Shown here: piece after piece, positions 13,691-26,073 of the stretch
Position numbering within the stretch: position 1 is the stretch's first letter
Layout: the number at the start of each line of letters is the position of its first letter
Assembly: GCA_949357655.1 (NCBI GenBank)
Contig: CASHTG010000020.1
Coordinates: 310,001-374,000, forward strand
Reading direction: 5' to 3'
From: Parascedosporium putredinis
Taxonomy: Eukaryota; Ascomycota; Sordariomycetes; Microascales; Microascaceae
DNA length: 64,000 nucleotides
Made by a program: the position numbers and the translations under genes
Notes under the pieces: generated by a model
Told to the model about the DNA's origin: nothing
The model's input: the letters and a program-made list of their open reading frames with translations, nothing else
Databases searched by the model: none

Positions 13691-16600
13691 ATGGCCGTCG
13701 TCGAGGGTCGAGATGTTGGGATCGGTGAGCTGGACGTCGCTGGAAGCCAGAGCCCACATGACACTGTAGCGTGGCTAGAGAAACAACCGGATGCTGAAAG
13801 AGCTGCGTGAGATCTGACCCACGCCTACTCGAAACCTCTAGTATATGGTGCTGACTTGCCTTCAAAGTGCCGCTGATGCGATTTTCGACCAGTTGACCTC
13901 GGGAGAGGCGCTGACGAAAGCCTCGAGTAGCAAGGTCCGAGTAAAGCTCTGCGGGTTTCTTGAAAAGTGCTCCAAGTCAGAGTCGCAGACCGTCAAGGAC
14001 TGGGCACTCTCAGACGGCCTTTACATGAGGCTGTTCGATCTGTACCTTGAATGGAACGAGTCCGACGCGGAGAGGTCGCTGAGGCTTGTTCTAGACCTTC
14101 TCGTGGATCTCATGATCCGTGGGCAGAGCCACAAGGAGCCACCTTGCGTAAGGCTAACGGTTTTAGACACCCTAGTTTCCATCATGGCGAGGCAATCGAC
14201 CAAGCCATTGGCCAAGTCCGCCATCATGGTCCTCGATCGCTTTCTAACAAAGTCCGTGGTGACTTTAGAGGAGGTCGCAAATAGCTATAAAGCGCAGAAG
14301 AAGTCCGAATTACATATCTCCGACCTTGCCTTTTGGAAAGACTATCTCTCCGAGGTATTTGTCTGGATGGAGACGCAGTTCGTGTGTCCCGTAGCTGGAA
14401 AATTCATCGCGACGGTGCACCGGTTGCTGTCAGTCGAATCCGAGAGGGGGTTCCTTACTAGATCCCCATTCACTGTGGGGGCTTGGCATGAATGGTTGCT
14501 CGAATTTTTGGCTGCTGAACCGTCCTTATTAGACGGTGTCAAGAACTACATCTTTGTCCCGCTCTTCAAGTCGGACAAGAACTCCTCCGTCCAGTTGTTG
14601 CAGAGAATGAACCGCTTGGACAAGGGCATCCTCAACCCGGAAACCGATCTGGATATCCCTGCTACTCTCCAGCTTGCCTCGCTTGAGGTGGGAAAGCGGG
14701 TAGGTTTAGTTGAGGAGCCAGGTACGCCATTCCACTTGTCTCTTACGTCTTGACTCTAACTAATGACTTTTTTGTGTGTGTGTGTTAGTGTATGGCCAAA
14801 CCCAGACCAAGGGCCAGACCGACCAGGTCGTTCTCCAGGAAGACCTCCTCAAGCTTGTACTGGTCCATCCTTCGTATAGTGTCCGTACTCACGCGCTGTC
14901 GTTAATCGTCTCCTCATCATCCACCACCCGGCCCTACTCCCCCACAGCTCTCGCACTCCTACAACAGCACTTGGGCATGTATTTCGCAGACTCGGAAGCC
15001 CGTTTCCGAAACGAGTTTCTCGCTAAGCTGAGAGACATGTATAAGCGTGTCCGCGGTGGCATCTTTGTACTCCGCCGGAGCCTTGCTCGGGCGCGCGCAG
15101 CTCTCCACAAGGCGGACGCCGCTCAGTCTCGGAAGCCTGCGCTGTACCATACTAATATCATCTCGCACCCTGAACCGGAACTCGCCGCCGCTTTAAAGCT
15201 TCACGAGGACTTCCTCCAATGGTACATTCGCTTCTTGAGGGCCGAGCTCGTCCCGACTGCCTCTTACCAACGACATGTCACGTCCCTCAAGGCCATTATT
15301 AAAATCATCCAGCTCGAGGCAGTCCCTGTCAAGACGTGGGAAACGACAGACGACGGCACGATACTTTTTAGTATCTTTGATTCAACGTGGTCTCGCGCTC
15401 TCCTCGACCTACTCATGGATCCTTTTGACGACGTACGAGACATTTCGGCCACCCTGCTAAAGCTACTTTTCAATGATGACCGCTATAGCTCCCTTCTCCC
15501 CAAGGCGTCTCGCCTTCGGAATCGCTGGCCCAATTCCTGGCGAGGGCCAACCAGCTTGCGAACCAAACTGGCCGGGCGGACCATGCTAACGGTGTTGCCC
15601 GGGCTTACGAACTCCTTCATAGATTCTCTCCGGACCAGGACGCAAAACATGCGCTTTTGGAAGAACTCATCGCGGCGCTTATGAAGAGGATAGCCGCCGC
15701 GGAGGACAACTTGGGTCTCGCCGTGCTCGATGCGCCGACGCATGGGTTTTCGCGGCGCTGAGCTATATAGTCCTCTCCATCAACGAGCAAACGTACGAAC
15801 CTGAGGAGCTAGCCGGCCTTGACCGCCTCTATGGGGACATGTTTGAGTGCTGCCAACGTGTTTGGAATGTCGTGCGGGACGTTCTCTGCGACGATTCCCC
15901 GAGGGCCATCTGCCTGACGATCTGGACGAAATGGAGGGTCTGGACACAAAGAATCTTTTGAGTTATAGCTTTCGAGCGATCGATGAGTCTAGGTAAGTTT
16001 TCTTCGACCCTCTCCGGCACATGGTTTTCTAATATCCTTGAAGCAAAGTCATGAAGGCGATAATACAGGGCGCCAAGAACTATGGCGGCAAGGAGTGTCT
16101 CTGCCCCTCCACCCGCGTCTTTTCGGCCATAGGAAACCTTTCGTTCCAACAGCTGGCGACTTTGAGGCATCGTGGCGCCTTGACAACCGTCTCCCAGACT
16201 TTCGCCATCTGCTCTCAGACATCACGGTTCTATAAACAAGCGGAAGGCGAGGAGCCCATGCTTGAGAAATGGTACAAGGTGAGTATATGTATACTCTGCT
16301 CAGCTATTATCGTACATGTTTTTAACTGCTTCAGGCGACTCTGAACTGTATGTACACCCAACGTTCGACCACCAGAAGATCAGCTGGCATCCCTTCCATG
16401 GTTATCGGCATATTGTCGGCAAACTACCAGATTCCATTGGAAGGAACCATGGAAAAGTTGATGGAGATTGGGGCAACACCTGCAGCAGTGTCGGAGACGG
16501 ATGGCTCCAACTTGCCGCAGGTCCATGCACTGAATTCGCTCACGGGCATCTTTAAAACATCCTACCTATCCCATCATGAACGCAAACTAGAGCGATATCT

Positions 16601-18848
16601 CCCGCTCTGCCTGCAACTTGCGGCTGATTGTCTTCGGTCCCAAATGTAAGTGGATGAGCACGCGTGGCGAGCGCCCTGATGGTGTCTGTCTCCTTTGCTG
16701 ATATTGACTAGTTGGGCTATTCGAAACTGCGGACTCTTGCTTCTGAGAGGTCTTATGGACAATCTATTTGGAACCAGCGAGAGCAAAGCCCTGATGGAGG
16801 CCGGCTGGGACGGCAAAGCCAACCGTCTCCATTATGGAAGGTATCCCACCTTGGCACCTGTCCTCTTGAGTCTCCTCAAAAGCGGCCGGGACATGGTGTA
16901 CGAGATTTCGACGACGGCTGCGGCGGAGGCTGTCTTCCCCGCCTTGGACATCGTCCGTCGGGCGGGACCTCCTGCGGCCCTCCGAGACGAATTGCAACGG
17001 TACATTGCCGATTATCTCGGCAGTCCCGCTTGGCACGTCCGTGAGATTGCAGCTAGGACGCTCTGCTCATGTCTTCTCCATGACGAGTGGCTCGAGTCTT
17101 TGAAGAATCTCCTTTCCATTGATCCTAGGGAGGAATATGGGAGGGCGAAGAATCGTCTCCACGGCGCCTTACTGACAGCCAAGTTCCTTGTTGAGAGGCT
17201 GGCAGAGGTTATGCCGGCACAGTTGACAGGTGCGTATCGTATTAACTTGGCATGCTGACTATCTTGTGCTTTGCTAATTCGTCTTTTATTTCTTTTCACT
17301 ACCGAACAGTGGGTTACGGAGACCTCGTTACCCTCTTGGTCGAGGTTCGGGATACGACGCCGATCGACCTAGCTCGGATACCGGATCTGCAAGCTGCCTT
17401 TTAGAGGTCTCGAATCAGGCATCCAAATACGGATTACACCTCGTTCGGGAGGGCAAGGAAGTGATAGGGTCATTGCTCAAGACTTTAGACCTGTCGCTTG
17501 CTACATCGGACGTAAAGCCCACGGCAAATAGTGACGGCGCTCTATTTCGTCTACAACGCGCCAAACAGAGCGTCTATGCACTTTACAACTCGGATACCGT
17601 GGATTCCTATATTGAAAATGCTCGCCTGATGGTGGAGAAAGACGTCAGTGCGTTAGTGGTTTCACTTGAAACCCTACCAGAGGTATGGACTGTCGAATAC
17701 CTGCCGTTGGAAACTATCTCAAAGGTCTTTGGTCTGTATATGGATGTTTGTACATCAGCGCAGGGTACGGATGTTCTCGCCGTGGCGCTACGGAATCTTA
17801 CCAATCTCTTGGTTGATACGCGAAGCACACCCGAGATACAACCGGGAAAGGAGCCATTGCTGAGGTTGTGGACGAGGTTGCAAACTGTCTCCATGAACCC
17901 AACCCTCTCGGACGAGATTGTACGGGCTATCGGGGCAATTCTAGGTCGTCTAGGCTCCCTTGCGGATGGCGCCGAGTGGGACCAGTCTGCCGCGTTACGG
18001 CAATTTGGACTCCTCATCGCAGAATCGGGCGCGGATGAGCAGGTAGGTCCCTTTTCAGTTTATCCTCCCGTCTTTCCTATTATTTGGCTAACGTTCCCAC
18101 CCCCTCCTAGCCTTTTGATACACGATATGCTGCGGCGGAGGCGGCCAAATTTGCCCTCCTAGGTTGCAAGTCAGCTAGTCCGAATGCTGAAGAGTACTTG
18201 GCCTTCTACCAAGCTCTCTACAACGCCCTCAACGATGACGACGAAGAGATCCGAAACCTCGGTGCCGAAGCTCTCACATTAGGTGCCGCCCCCACCATCC
18301 CCATGCAGACCGCCAACCGCCTCCTCGCTTCCTGGAAAGGCTCCCGCAGCGCTGAGCTCTCCGCTGCGGCGGCCGCCCGCATGACCGGGCACGCGTTCCC
18401 CGTCAACGCGGCCCTCGCGGCCCTGGAGAGCTGGGCGCCCAGCTCCCAGCAGCTCGAAGCGGCACTCGAGGTCGACACCTCCCTCTTCCTCGTCGAGGAG
18501 CAGAACCTCTTCATCGACGAGGTCCGCGAGGCCAAGCGCTGGCGGGACGTTTTTCTCCATCTGGGCGAGCCGCACGAAGCGTCCGTGTCGGCCCTGGCGG
18601 CGTGGACGAAGCCGGGCCTCGACATGCTCGTGGCCATGGTGGACAGCGGGGCCGACGACGGGCCCCTGGGACAGACGTCTCGGCCCGCCGTCTTCGCGGC
18701 GTGCGCAAGGATCTTGCTGTGCGCTGCTACCCTCGCGGAGATTGGTGGCCACGCGGACGTGGAGGAGAGCTTGGCGAGGTTGGCGGACAAGGGCAAGGTG
18801 GCTGGGTTTTCGGGGTTGCTCCTCGAGATGGCTGAGGTGAGGGCTTAG
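13691..18848 (+). CDS. TRM732: Trm732/THADA-type tRNA 2'-O-methylation cofactor (DUF2428)
   Basis: In yeast Trm732 is the non-catalytic partner of the methyltransferase Trm7 for 2'-O-methylation of residue 32 in the tRNA anticodon loop. Exons: 13691-13806, 13868-14721, 14789-15992, 16044-16278, 16335-16645, 16712-17229, 17310-18042, 18111-18848. Family hallmarks lie in the middle third (about residues 780-980): GAKNYGGKECLC, LATLRHRGALTTVSQTF, NCGLLLLRGLMDNLFG and NRLHYGRYPTLAP. The remainder is helical repeat sequence, as in HEAT-type THADA proteins. The start at 13691 has a good context (A at -3, G at +4) and its intron has a GTGAGA donor and a GCTGAC branch site. The frame changes four times, each equal to one missing base: near 15508-15510, at the T run 15747-15750, at the C run 15897-15900 and at 17397-17398. 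With these four bases the exons sum to 4713 nt, giving 1570 residues, a usual fungal length. Sequencing error is more likely than a pseudogene because the protein is otherwise intact. Confidence 0.93.
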
Positions 18849-19277
18849 AATGAGGCACTCTAGGCTTGGATAGAGTACTGGGGGAAATCCTGTGCTCAAA
18901 ACTTTGTGTTTTATTCACGCAATCAAGCTTTCTCTCCAGTAGAAATAAACCGACACGAAAATGCTGGGATTAGCTATATGACAAAAATATAAGGAAAACA
19001 AGCTTAGTTTTATGTATTGCAAACACCACGCGTATGCTAAGATTACCCAACCTCTGTGTGAGCGAGGCGCCGAGAAAGTAATGACAAGTAAAGACAACAA
19101 AGGACGCGACGACGACAGATAAACACCCTGAAGCAGAATGAATGACCCGGCTCACTATGGTAGAATACAAACAGACGCTCTCTCCCTCTCTCTCTCTCAA
19201 ACCCAACATCCTACAAGCCGTCCTCCTCGTGGCCTCTTTCTTCTTCCTTCTTCAAAACACAAGTCTCTTCTCTTCCT
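18849..19277. other. Convergent 3' intergenic region with AATAAA on both strands
   Basis: The tRNA-methylation gene and the Sip3-like gene end tail to tail here, 429 bp apart. An AATAAA hexamer lies on the plus strand at 18944-18949, about 95 bp after the TRM732 stop. An AATAAA on the minus strand lies at 18910-18915, about 360 bp after the Sip3-like stop. If both are used, the two 3' untranslated regions overlap in antisense. Hexamer sites are degenerate in fungi, so this is only suggestive. Confidence 0.45.
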
Positions 19278-22200
19278 TCAGGAGCCCCATATCCGCCCAA
19301 CAGCTCCCGCAGTACCCTCCACCCACGCCTTGGCTCTTTCCCGCTTATCCCCGTCGGCAGCACCGCCCGCAGCTCCCTCCGCACCATCGGCGGTCCCGCC
19401 AGCCTTGAGCACCGACCGGAGCTGCCCGCAGCGCGCGTTCTCGTCCACGAGCCAATTCTCCCACTCGGACTGCAGCATCTCGCGCTCGACGCTGTTGACG
19501 ATGCGCATGGCCACGAGGAGGTCGTGGCGGTAGGCGCCTAGCCGCTGGCGCATGCGGCGGAGGCGTTGGGCCGTCGAGCGGGACGAGGCGGTGGAGAGGT
19601 TGACGCCCACGTCTTGGTAGGGGATGTCGAGGCTCGTGGCGTCGTTGATGGACCGGAAGGCGGCGAAGCTGTTTTGTTCGCGCAACGGTCAGTAGAGGAT
19701 AAATATAAAGCAAGTCAAAAAGCGTTAGTTAGGATGGGAAACGTACCAGGCACTACCGTCTTCGGCCCAGGTGATGTTGGCACCTGACGGACCTTGGACA
19801 TTCTCCAGGTCCTCGAGGTAGACCGCCTTACTCATCATGACGTTGGGCCCGACGCCGAGCCGCCCCATGAGCCGGGACGCCGTCCTCTCCTTCCACCACG
19901 TGGACCCCTCCATAGAGGTGAGCAGCACGTTGGCGAGGAGGCTCAGGCCCGTGACGAGCAGGATGACGCGGTGGGCCGTGAGCACCTTGACCAGGCCGCG
20001 GAGGCCGGCAAAGGCCCACATGAGGAGGGAGGTGACGGCGCTCTGCGCCAGCGACCGCAGCGTCTCGTACACCATCTCCGTCAGCGTGCGTGGCTGCACG
20101 GCCGGCTTCTTGGCCGAGTCAGCGTGCGTTGCGGGCGTGAATGGCGTGGGCTGCGATTCTTGGCCAACGTGCCCGTACACCTGAATCGCGCGCTTGGTCC
20201 GGCTACGGGCGCCCAGGCGGCGGACCTGGTCCGTCGCGGCCTCGGCGAGCTCTTCGGCGTCGGCCTCGGCATCGTTGAGGGCTTGCCGCTCCACGATGCT
20301 CTTGGAGAAGCTGGGGAATTTCTTCCAGTCCGTCTTGATGTAGATGGCGAGCTTGCACTTGGACTTGGCCACGTGCGTGATGACGACCTTGGTGACGATC
20401 TTGAAGTATTGCGAGTGCGGGAGGTGCCACGCCGTCTTGACGTGCGTCACCTCGTACGTGACGTGGTCGCGGTGCACATCAATCGTCTGCACGTCCGTCA
20501 CGTCGCACGTCTTGGCCCGGCCGAGGATGTCGACCGAGTTGGCCTTGAACGTGAACTCGCGCTTCATGCGGCCCTCGTCTGCCAGCGTCCACGGCCCTTG
20601 GACAATATCTCGGGCATTTCGGTCAAAGTAGAGTTTGGGAAAGATGAAACTCTTGTCGCCAAAGATGATGTGGAAACATGCCTTGGCGCCTACTTCAAAA
20701 TGCCGCTCCTCCACCTTCATCTGCATGTCTTCGGGTTCGTACACGACCGGCGCCGTAGGGAGGTGGACCTTGCTCCGCAGTCGGTGGCGCGGGAAGCCCG
20801 GTCGCGCCCCGTGTCGTTCCACGTGGAAGTGGCGTCGCGGCGAGTGATGACTTCCGGACAGATCATCAAACCCTACGTCCTCCCAGCTATCAACACTTGG
20901 GCTCCTCCTCTCCTGCTCTTCCCTCTCGAGGCAGATGAGCTGCGTAACGATCTCGTCCGCCTCCATGGGCTCCTCTGCCTGTAGATCATCGACCAAGAGG
21001 TTGAGGCGGGCGTGCAAGAGACGGACATCCTCGAGGAATGTCTTGATAGTAATGCGAGTTAGACCGGTGTCGTTGTAGTCTTGGCCAAGCCGTAAAACGA
21101 TGAAATCGCAGTCTTGGCCGGCGTGGGCAGTGACCTCGGCGATGAAGTCGAGCCCTATGGAATATGCCACAACGAGGCCAAGCTGGTGGCCGTAAAAGTA
21201 CATGTTGTCAGGCGTCACGTAGATGCGTCCGTTGCCAGCAAGGGTCGGCCCCTCGAATCCCTTTTCCCCAGAGCTCATCCACGTCGCCCTAAAGATGAGA
21301 ACCAACTTCTCGTCCATGGGAACGTTGGGGAAGAGCAGTCTAAACTGGGCATGCTGAGACTTGAGCTCGGGAGGGTACCCGGGAGGAAACCTCTCGGGGA
21401 GACGGCGATCGGGGTGATGAGGCCCAGGGGCGGGAGCGGCATCGCCGCCCGATCTCTCGCTCCTAAAGCTACTTCCCCGCCGTAGTGCAGCCACTTGCCT
21501 CGCGTCCACGTCGGTGAGCCGGTGATAGTCGGCGCTCGTTGACGTGTACGCCGAGCTCCAGGGTTGCTCCCCAATAGTTGGCCATGACCGCAGTCGACAT
21601 GGTGCGCGAGACGTCGGGCGCCAGGCCGCGCTCGGCCGTCACGGTAACGGCGAGCCTGCTGAGGTTGGTCGGGATCGGAGGAGGGGCTAGGTACGGGGGT
21701 GCGAGGCTGCCTGGGGGATATCGATTCCGGCAAGTCCCCCACTGTGGTGGGCCGGGGAAGTACGTACCCGGACCCGGGCAGGAAGCTGTGGCTCGCGGAG
21801 ATGAGGCTGGCGATGCCGCCGGCGCCCCCGGACGACGTCGCGGTGTTTTCCGGAGTGGCGCCAAATGTAGTTTTTCTATGCAGGTCAAGCTTCTGGATGA
21901 TGCGGGCAGCATGCTCCCTATTACTCTCACCATCCTCCTCGCCAGCTCTCGACCGAGGTTCGAGATGGAGCGGCGTGCCGGCCCATTGACGTCGAAGCTC
22001 GACCGCTGATTGAGCGTGAGGCTTTCCGTGGGGGCGCGAGAGCGCTAACCCCGCCGCTGCCGTCCTCCCCGGCCAGGATGGCGTCGAGGACGTTGGCCGA
22101 GAACTCGGGGACGGTCGGGGGCGTGATAGAGAAGGCCGGATTCGTACCACCGGTGGCCGAGGCACCCCCTTATCCACGCTGGCTTCAAAGGCGCGCTTCT

Positions 22201-23419
22201 TGGCTACCTCGAACACCTCGAGCCAGTCCGAGAGCTCAGCCTGCGTCTCGGCTTGGAGGATCATGGTCTGGCTCTTCGTCTTGACCTGGAAGCAGAAACG
22301 CCGGTCCTCGCCTACCACGGGCTTCGCGTTGCAAAGAAGAACGCCAATCTCATCGCCCTGGAGGACGCCATGCGGGGCCTGGACAAGCCAGCCAAAGATA
22401 CCGTCACGGCAGTAGAACCAGCGGCGGGTCCACGCCGTTCTTACCGGCTTCCCGGCCACGATCTTGAGGAACAGCCATCCCTGGCGCTCCGAGATGACGG
22501 GCTCGCCTTCCTTGGGCGCGTTGGCAGACGAGGGCCCACGGGAGCTGAGGAAGGCTACCGTCGAGGAACTGTAGTCCTCAATGTCCCGCGATGGCTTGGA
22601 GGTCAGAAGGGTAGCCTCACCAATTTCCCTCCTCGCCAGATGAACTTCCCTCTTGAAAACGTTTTCCGAGGACTCCATATCCTTGCACCAACCCTTGACG
22701 CGGTCGATTTCCGTGTTCCATTTAGGCGAATTGGTAGCAACGCAGCGGTACTGCTTCAGCGAGCTCCACAGGTCGGATGAGATTCGCACGAGCAACTTGT
22801 CCAGGGTATACCTCAGCTTCGGGGCAAGTTGGCAGTAGTCAAGCGAGGACTTGAGATAAACCTTTCTCGTTTCAAAAACAGCAAAGGCGTCCTCCCTCAG
22901 GGCGGAGGGCTCCTTGGTCTTGGACATGGACAGGTACCGCGCGAGCGTCGTGTCAAAGGCCCGCTGCGCGTTATCCAGCAGCCGCCGCGCCTCCTTGAAC
23001 GCCTTGAGGTCGCTCTGCAAAAACGTCCTGATGGGGTCCGCCGCCACGACGTCCATGCGGCGGGCGAAGCCCTGAAACTGCGTCCAGTAATCGCGGGCGC
23101 CATCGCCGACTCGCTTGAGGACCAGCTGGGTGTATTCGTGGTCGATCACGCTGTCCGCGACGGCTTGCGTGGGTATGAGCTGGCGGAGGTAGGTGCTGAT
23201 GGACTCGTCGAGGGCGATGACGTCTTGCGCGAGCTTCGAGGTGGTCTTGAGGTAGCCTTCCAGCCAGCGCTCGATGCCGTCGACTTGGTCGGCGAAATGG
23301 ACGGCGGAGGTGCGAAACGTCGGCGAGTCGAGGGAGGCTTCGGTGAGGGATACGGGGATGACGGGGCTGCGGCGGGTGGATTTTGCCCGGACGAGGTCGG
23401 GTGCCTTGTCCTGCGACAT
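19278..23419 (-). CDS. Sip3/Lam-type BAR-PH-GRAM-VASt sterol transfer protein
   Basis: Members of this family (yeast Sip3/Lam3 and Ysp1/Lam1) bind sterol with a VASt (StART-like) domain and act at ER-plasma membrane contact sites. Two exons, 19747-23419 and 19278-19668, have intron ends GTACGT..ACAG. Domains in order: an N-terminal BAR-like helical region (about residues 20-240), a PH domain (about 305-408, with GWLFLKIVAGKP and AWTRRWFYC), a low-complexity linker, a GRAM-like domain (about 690-780, GNGRIYVTPDNMYFYG), a VASt domain (about 905-1045, VEERHFEVGAKACF and FPKLYFDRNARDIV), a hydrophobic anchor (about 1135-1165), and a short helical C-terminus. The start ACCATGTCG has a strong context. 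The frame changes around 22165-22169, 21941-21957, 21695-21699 and 21561-21563, all in the linker between PH and GRAM. Counting them, the exons sum to 4062 nt, about 1353 residues, in the family range. It is close to the Lam1/Lam3 branch, but I cannot separate these two. Confidence 0.9.
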
Positions 23420-24266
23420 GGTGAACGGCCGCACCAGGAGGGAGGGTTCGCTGATTCTAGGGGAAGTATCGGGACCATGGGGTTCGTATACGGAGAGGGT
23501 AGGAAAATAGAATTTAACCGAGAATAGAATTAATTATTTGGAAAAATGGAAATGTAGCAGATTCCTCGCTATGGAGAGGCCGTGGGAATGGTCTCCAAGA
23601 GAAAAAGTGCCCAAATATGCTGGTAGGTTCTGCCGCTATCGTCAGACTCGAAACTGAAGATGTCATGATTAGAGGACCCTGTTTCTGAGCTTCAGCCTCA
23701 TCAGTGGCGCTTCCGAGTCCCAAACAGCGGGATTGTGGCTGGAAATGCGGACCTCCCCACTCTTCAACCCTCTGGTCTCAGTGGTGTCTCTCAAACCTGT
23801 GCCTCAAATCCGCGTATAAGGCTGCACTAATTTGATTCACCCATCGCCGGGTCAATAGTCTCAACTAAAGAATTAATGGCTCCCCTCCACCATCGACGTA
23901 CGAACAAAATACGCGTAGACGTAAATGGCCAACCACGACTATTGCCGAGCTTTTGAAACTGGTCGGGGCGTAAAGCATAGCATCTCCATCTCGGATGCAT
24001 GAATTGGAGCCTCTCTCTCAGCGTCAAAGCTGTTTGGCCTGCCTGTATATTATTTGCATTCTATTCTAGCCATGTGATGAAAACCAACGAGACGGATAGC
24101 AGGCTGCACACACGCCGAATAACTTCGAGGGCTCCAGACTTGCACACGATGATTTGGTTATTACTTCTTCCAACCAACATCGAGACTCGGGTCTCTTTCT
24201 TCACTGGTGCACATTACGCTTGACCATTTGAACTGCATGATTTCTTGAGCAGGAAGGAGGGGAAGT

Positions 24267-24285
24267 AAAAAAAAAAAAAAAAAAA
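24267..24285. repeat. Poly-A run (19 nt)
   Basis: Nineteen consecutive A on the plus strand. There is no target-site duplication or retroelement-like sequence next to it that would mark it as an insertion tail. Confidence 0.85.
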
Positions 24286-26043
24286 GAAGGGTTGGAAGAT
24301 AGGGCTGGTGACACTAACCACTGGTCTCAGACAATCAGCAAGCAGACCTGCAGAGTGGCGGGGATCAAGTGAAAAAGAGAAATGTCGCATTTCGAGCTGC
24401 ATGATTCTCAGACTAGCACGCTTAAAACTGACGACAAATCCAGCTGGGCTAGGTTGGACTTCTGACCAGCTCTCAAGCCATAATGCGATGCTGGTCAACC
24501 ACGTCTTTAGGGGGCCCAGACCCCGACGCCTCTATCCCCCTGTACGGATCTAAGCAAGGGTTGCCCCATGTCGTCCTCGAGGATGGAAAGAACCACGATG
24601 ACGACTTCACCAGGGTCATTTCAACTGTACCAGGAGGGGGCGCGTGACTCAGAAGACCATTCCTCCACGGGATGGGGAAGAGGAAACGTCCTGGGGCCTT
24701 GGGTCCAGGCGGGAAGAAACGGGCGTGCTTAGAGTGAAGCTTAGAGGAACCAACCCCTCCCCTTGGCTGAGAATTTTGATAATACTGTCGACCGAGTCCC
24801 TCGGCTGACCCGGCTGACCTGGTCGACCTGTCGTGAAGCGACACTTGGCCGAGCGTGTTTGGCCTGTGCTTAGGATGAAAAGAAAGGAAGGGGGAGGAGG
24901 GGCTTGCCTGTCCACGTCGGCTGGAGGAACGGCCATCTAAACGAATGTGGCGATAAATTGACGCGTCCCCTTTAGGACGTGGAGCGTGGTTCTCTTGCTC
25001 CCCTCTTAATTGAGGCGGCAAAGGGCAAAGGGGGAGGGGTGCAGTGGAGTGGCTATCAACGGCTGTAAAGAGTTGGGATTCGGGACCTGTGGCTTGCGTC
25101 TCCCGTTTACACGTCGATTTGATATGAGGCGACGGAAGATTAGGAAACACCACAACTAATCAGACAATATCATAAAATCATACAGTGGCTACGGCAACAT
25201 CTGGCCCTATAGTCTCGACCTCGACCTGAGAGGATGGAACCCAGAAGACAGCTGGGGCTTGCTGAATTACGGAGTGGCTGGTTCAGAGGCGGAGAGAAAG
25301 AAACCGCGCTTCCTGGGCCTGCCAAGCGGTTAGGTTTCATCCGTATCACTCGCTCCCACCGCCCCCTCCCTAAAAAAGCCGACTAGACAAGGGACTTTTA
25401 GGGGTCCCGGCGGTCAGTTTCGATGAGCAACAGCAATTATCCCCGTAGGATGACGTCGACGGAAGGGTTTTTTTTGTCACTTCCCCAACGTGGACCCGCA
25501 CCCTCGTTCGGAAAATCTCTATCCGCGGATTCAAGGTCTCATGACTAGCGAGTTGGCAAGCCAGATATCATGGGGTTCTTGGATGTGCAGGTCGGTCTGC
25601 GAGGGCGGTCAAATGGCGAAGATCGCTGCATCTCGGTTGGCAACGATATGCGCGATGACTGATGACTCGGAACAGTGCAGTGCTTGGGTTTTTTCTTGGG
25701 CGTGGGCTGCCTCCTCCGACATATTGACCAGTGGATTTCAAGTGGCGGTCCTTCCAGTTGAACGCGTCTGTGCATCATGTGATCGATGTCACTCGACCAC
25801 ATCATTCACAATCGCGCCCCCCTCGATCCCCAAAATAAAGAAGCTTGCGGGTGGCGTCAAGGCTCGGAAAAGCCTGGGACCGACATGGGGAGTTTGGTTA
25901 TTGTGCAGCGCCGCTTGCTTTGTTGGCAAAGTTCACGGACACGAGTTAACGAGCAAGGCAAGCGAGGAACAATGGGGTTCAAGGCAGGCGCCGCCGCAGC
26001 TGGGGAATACAAAATCCAGGTGAGGCAAGTTTTTAGGCAAGGA

Positions 26044-26073
26044 CCAGCCCAGTCCAGCCCAGTCCAGCCCAGC
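26044..26073. repeat. Tandem repeat of CCAGCCCAGT, 3 units
   Basis: Two exact 10-bp units CCAGCCCAGT are followed by a third unit with one change at its last base. The reverse complement contains GGGCTGG blocks resembling the GGGCT array at 51223-51247. Confidence 0.85.

Noticed and set aside
19794..20984. 396-codon open frame on the plus strand
   Set aside because: It is antisense to the VASt and GRAM part of the Sip3-like gene. GC-rich coding sequence commonly leaves its opposite strand open.
24267..24285. Poly-A run as the tail of a retroposed sequence
   Set aside because: No target-site duplication and no gene-derived sequence upstream of the run.
24473..25153. 226-codon open frame on the minus strand
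   Set aside because: Ser/Pro/Arg-rich sequence with no domain pattern, overlapping other open frames of similar quality.
25490..26023. 177-codon open frame as a possible small gene
   Set aside because: No recognisable motif, no strong start context, and odd composition with many Trp, Cys and Ser. It runs close to the tandem repeat at 26044. I cannot support it as coding.
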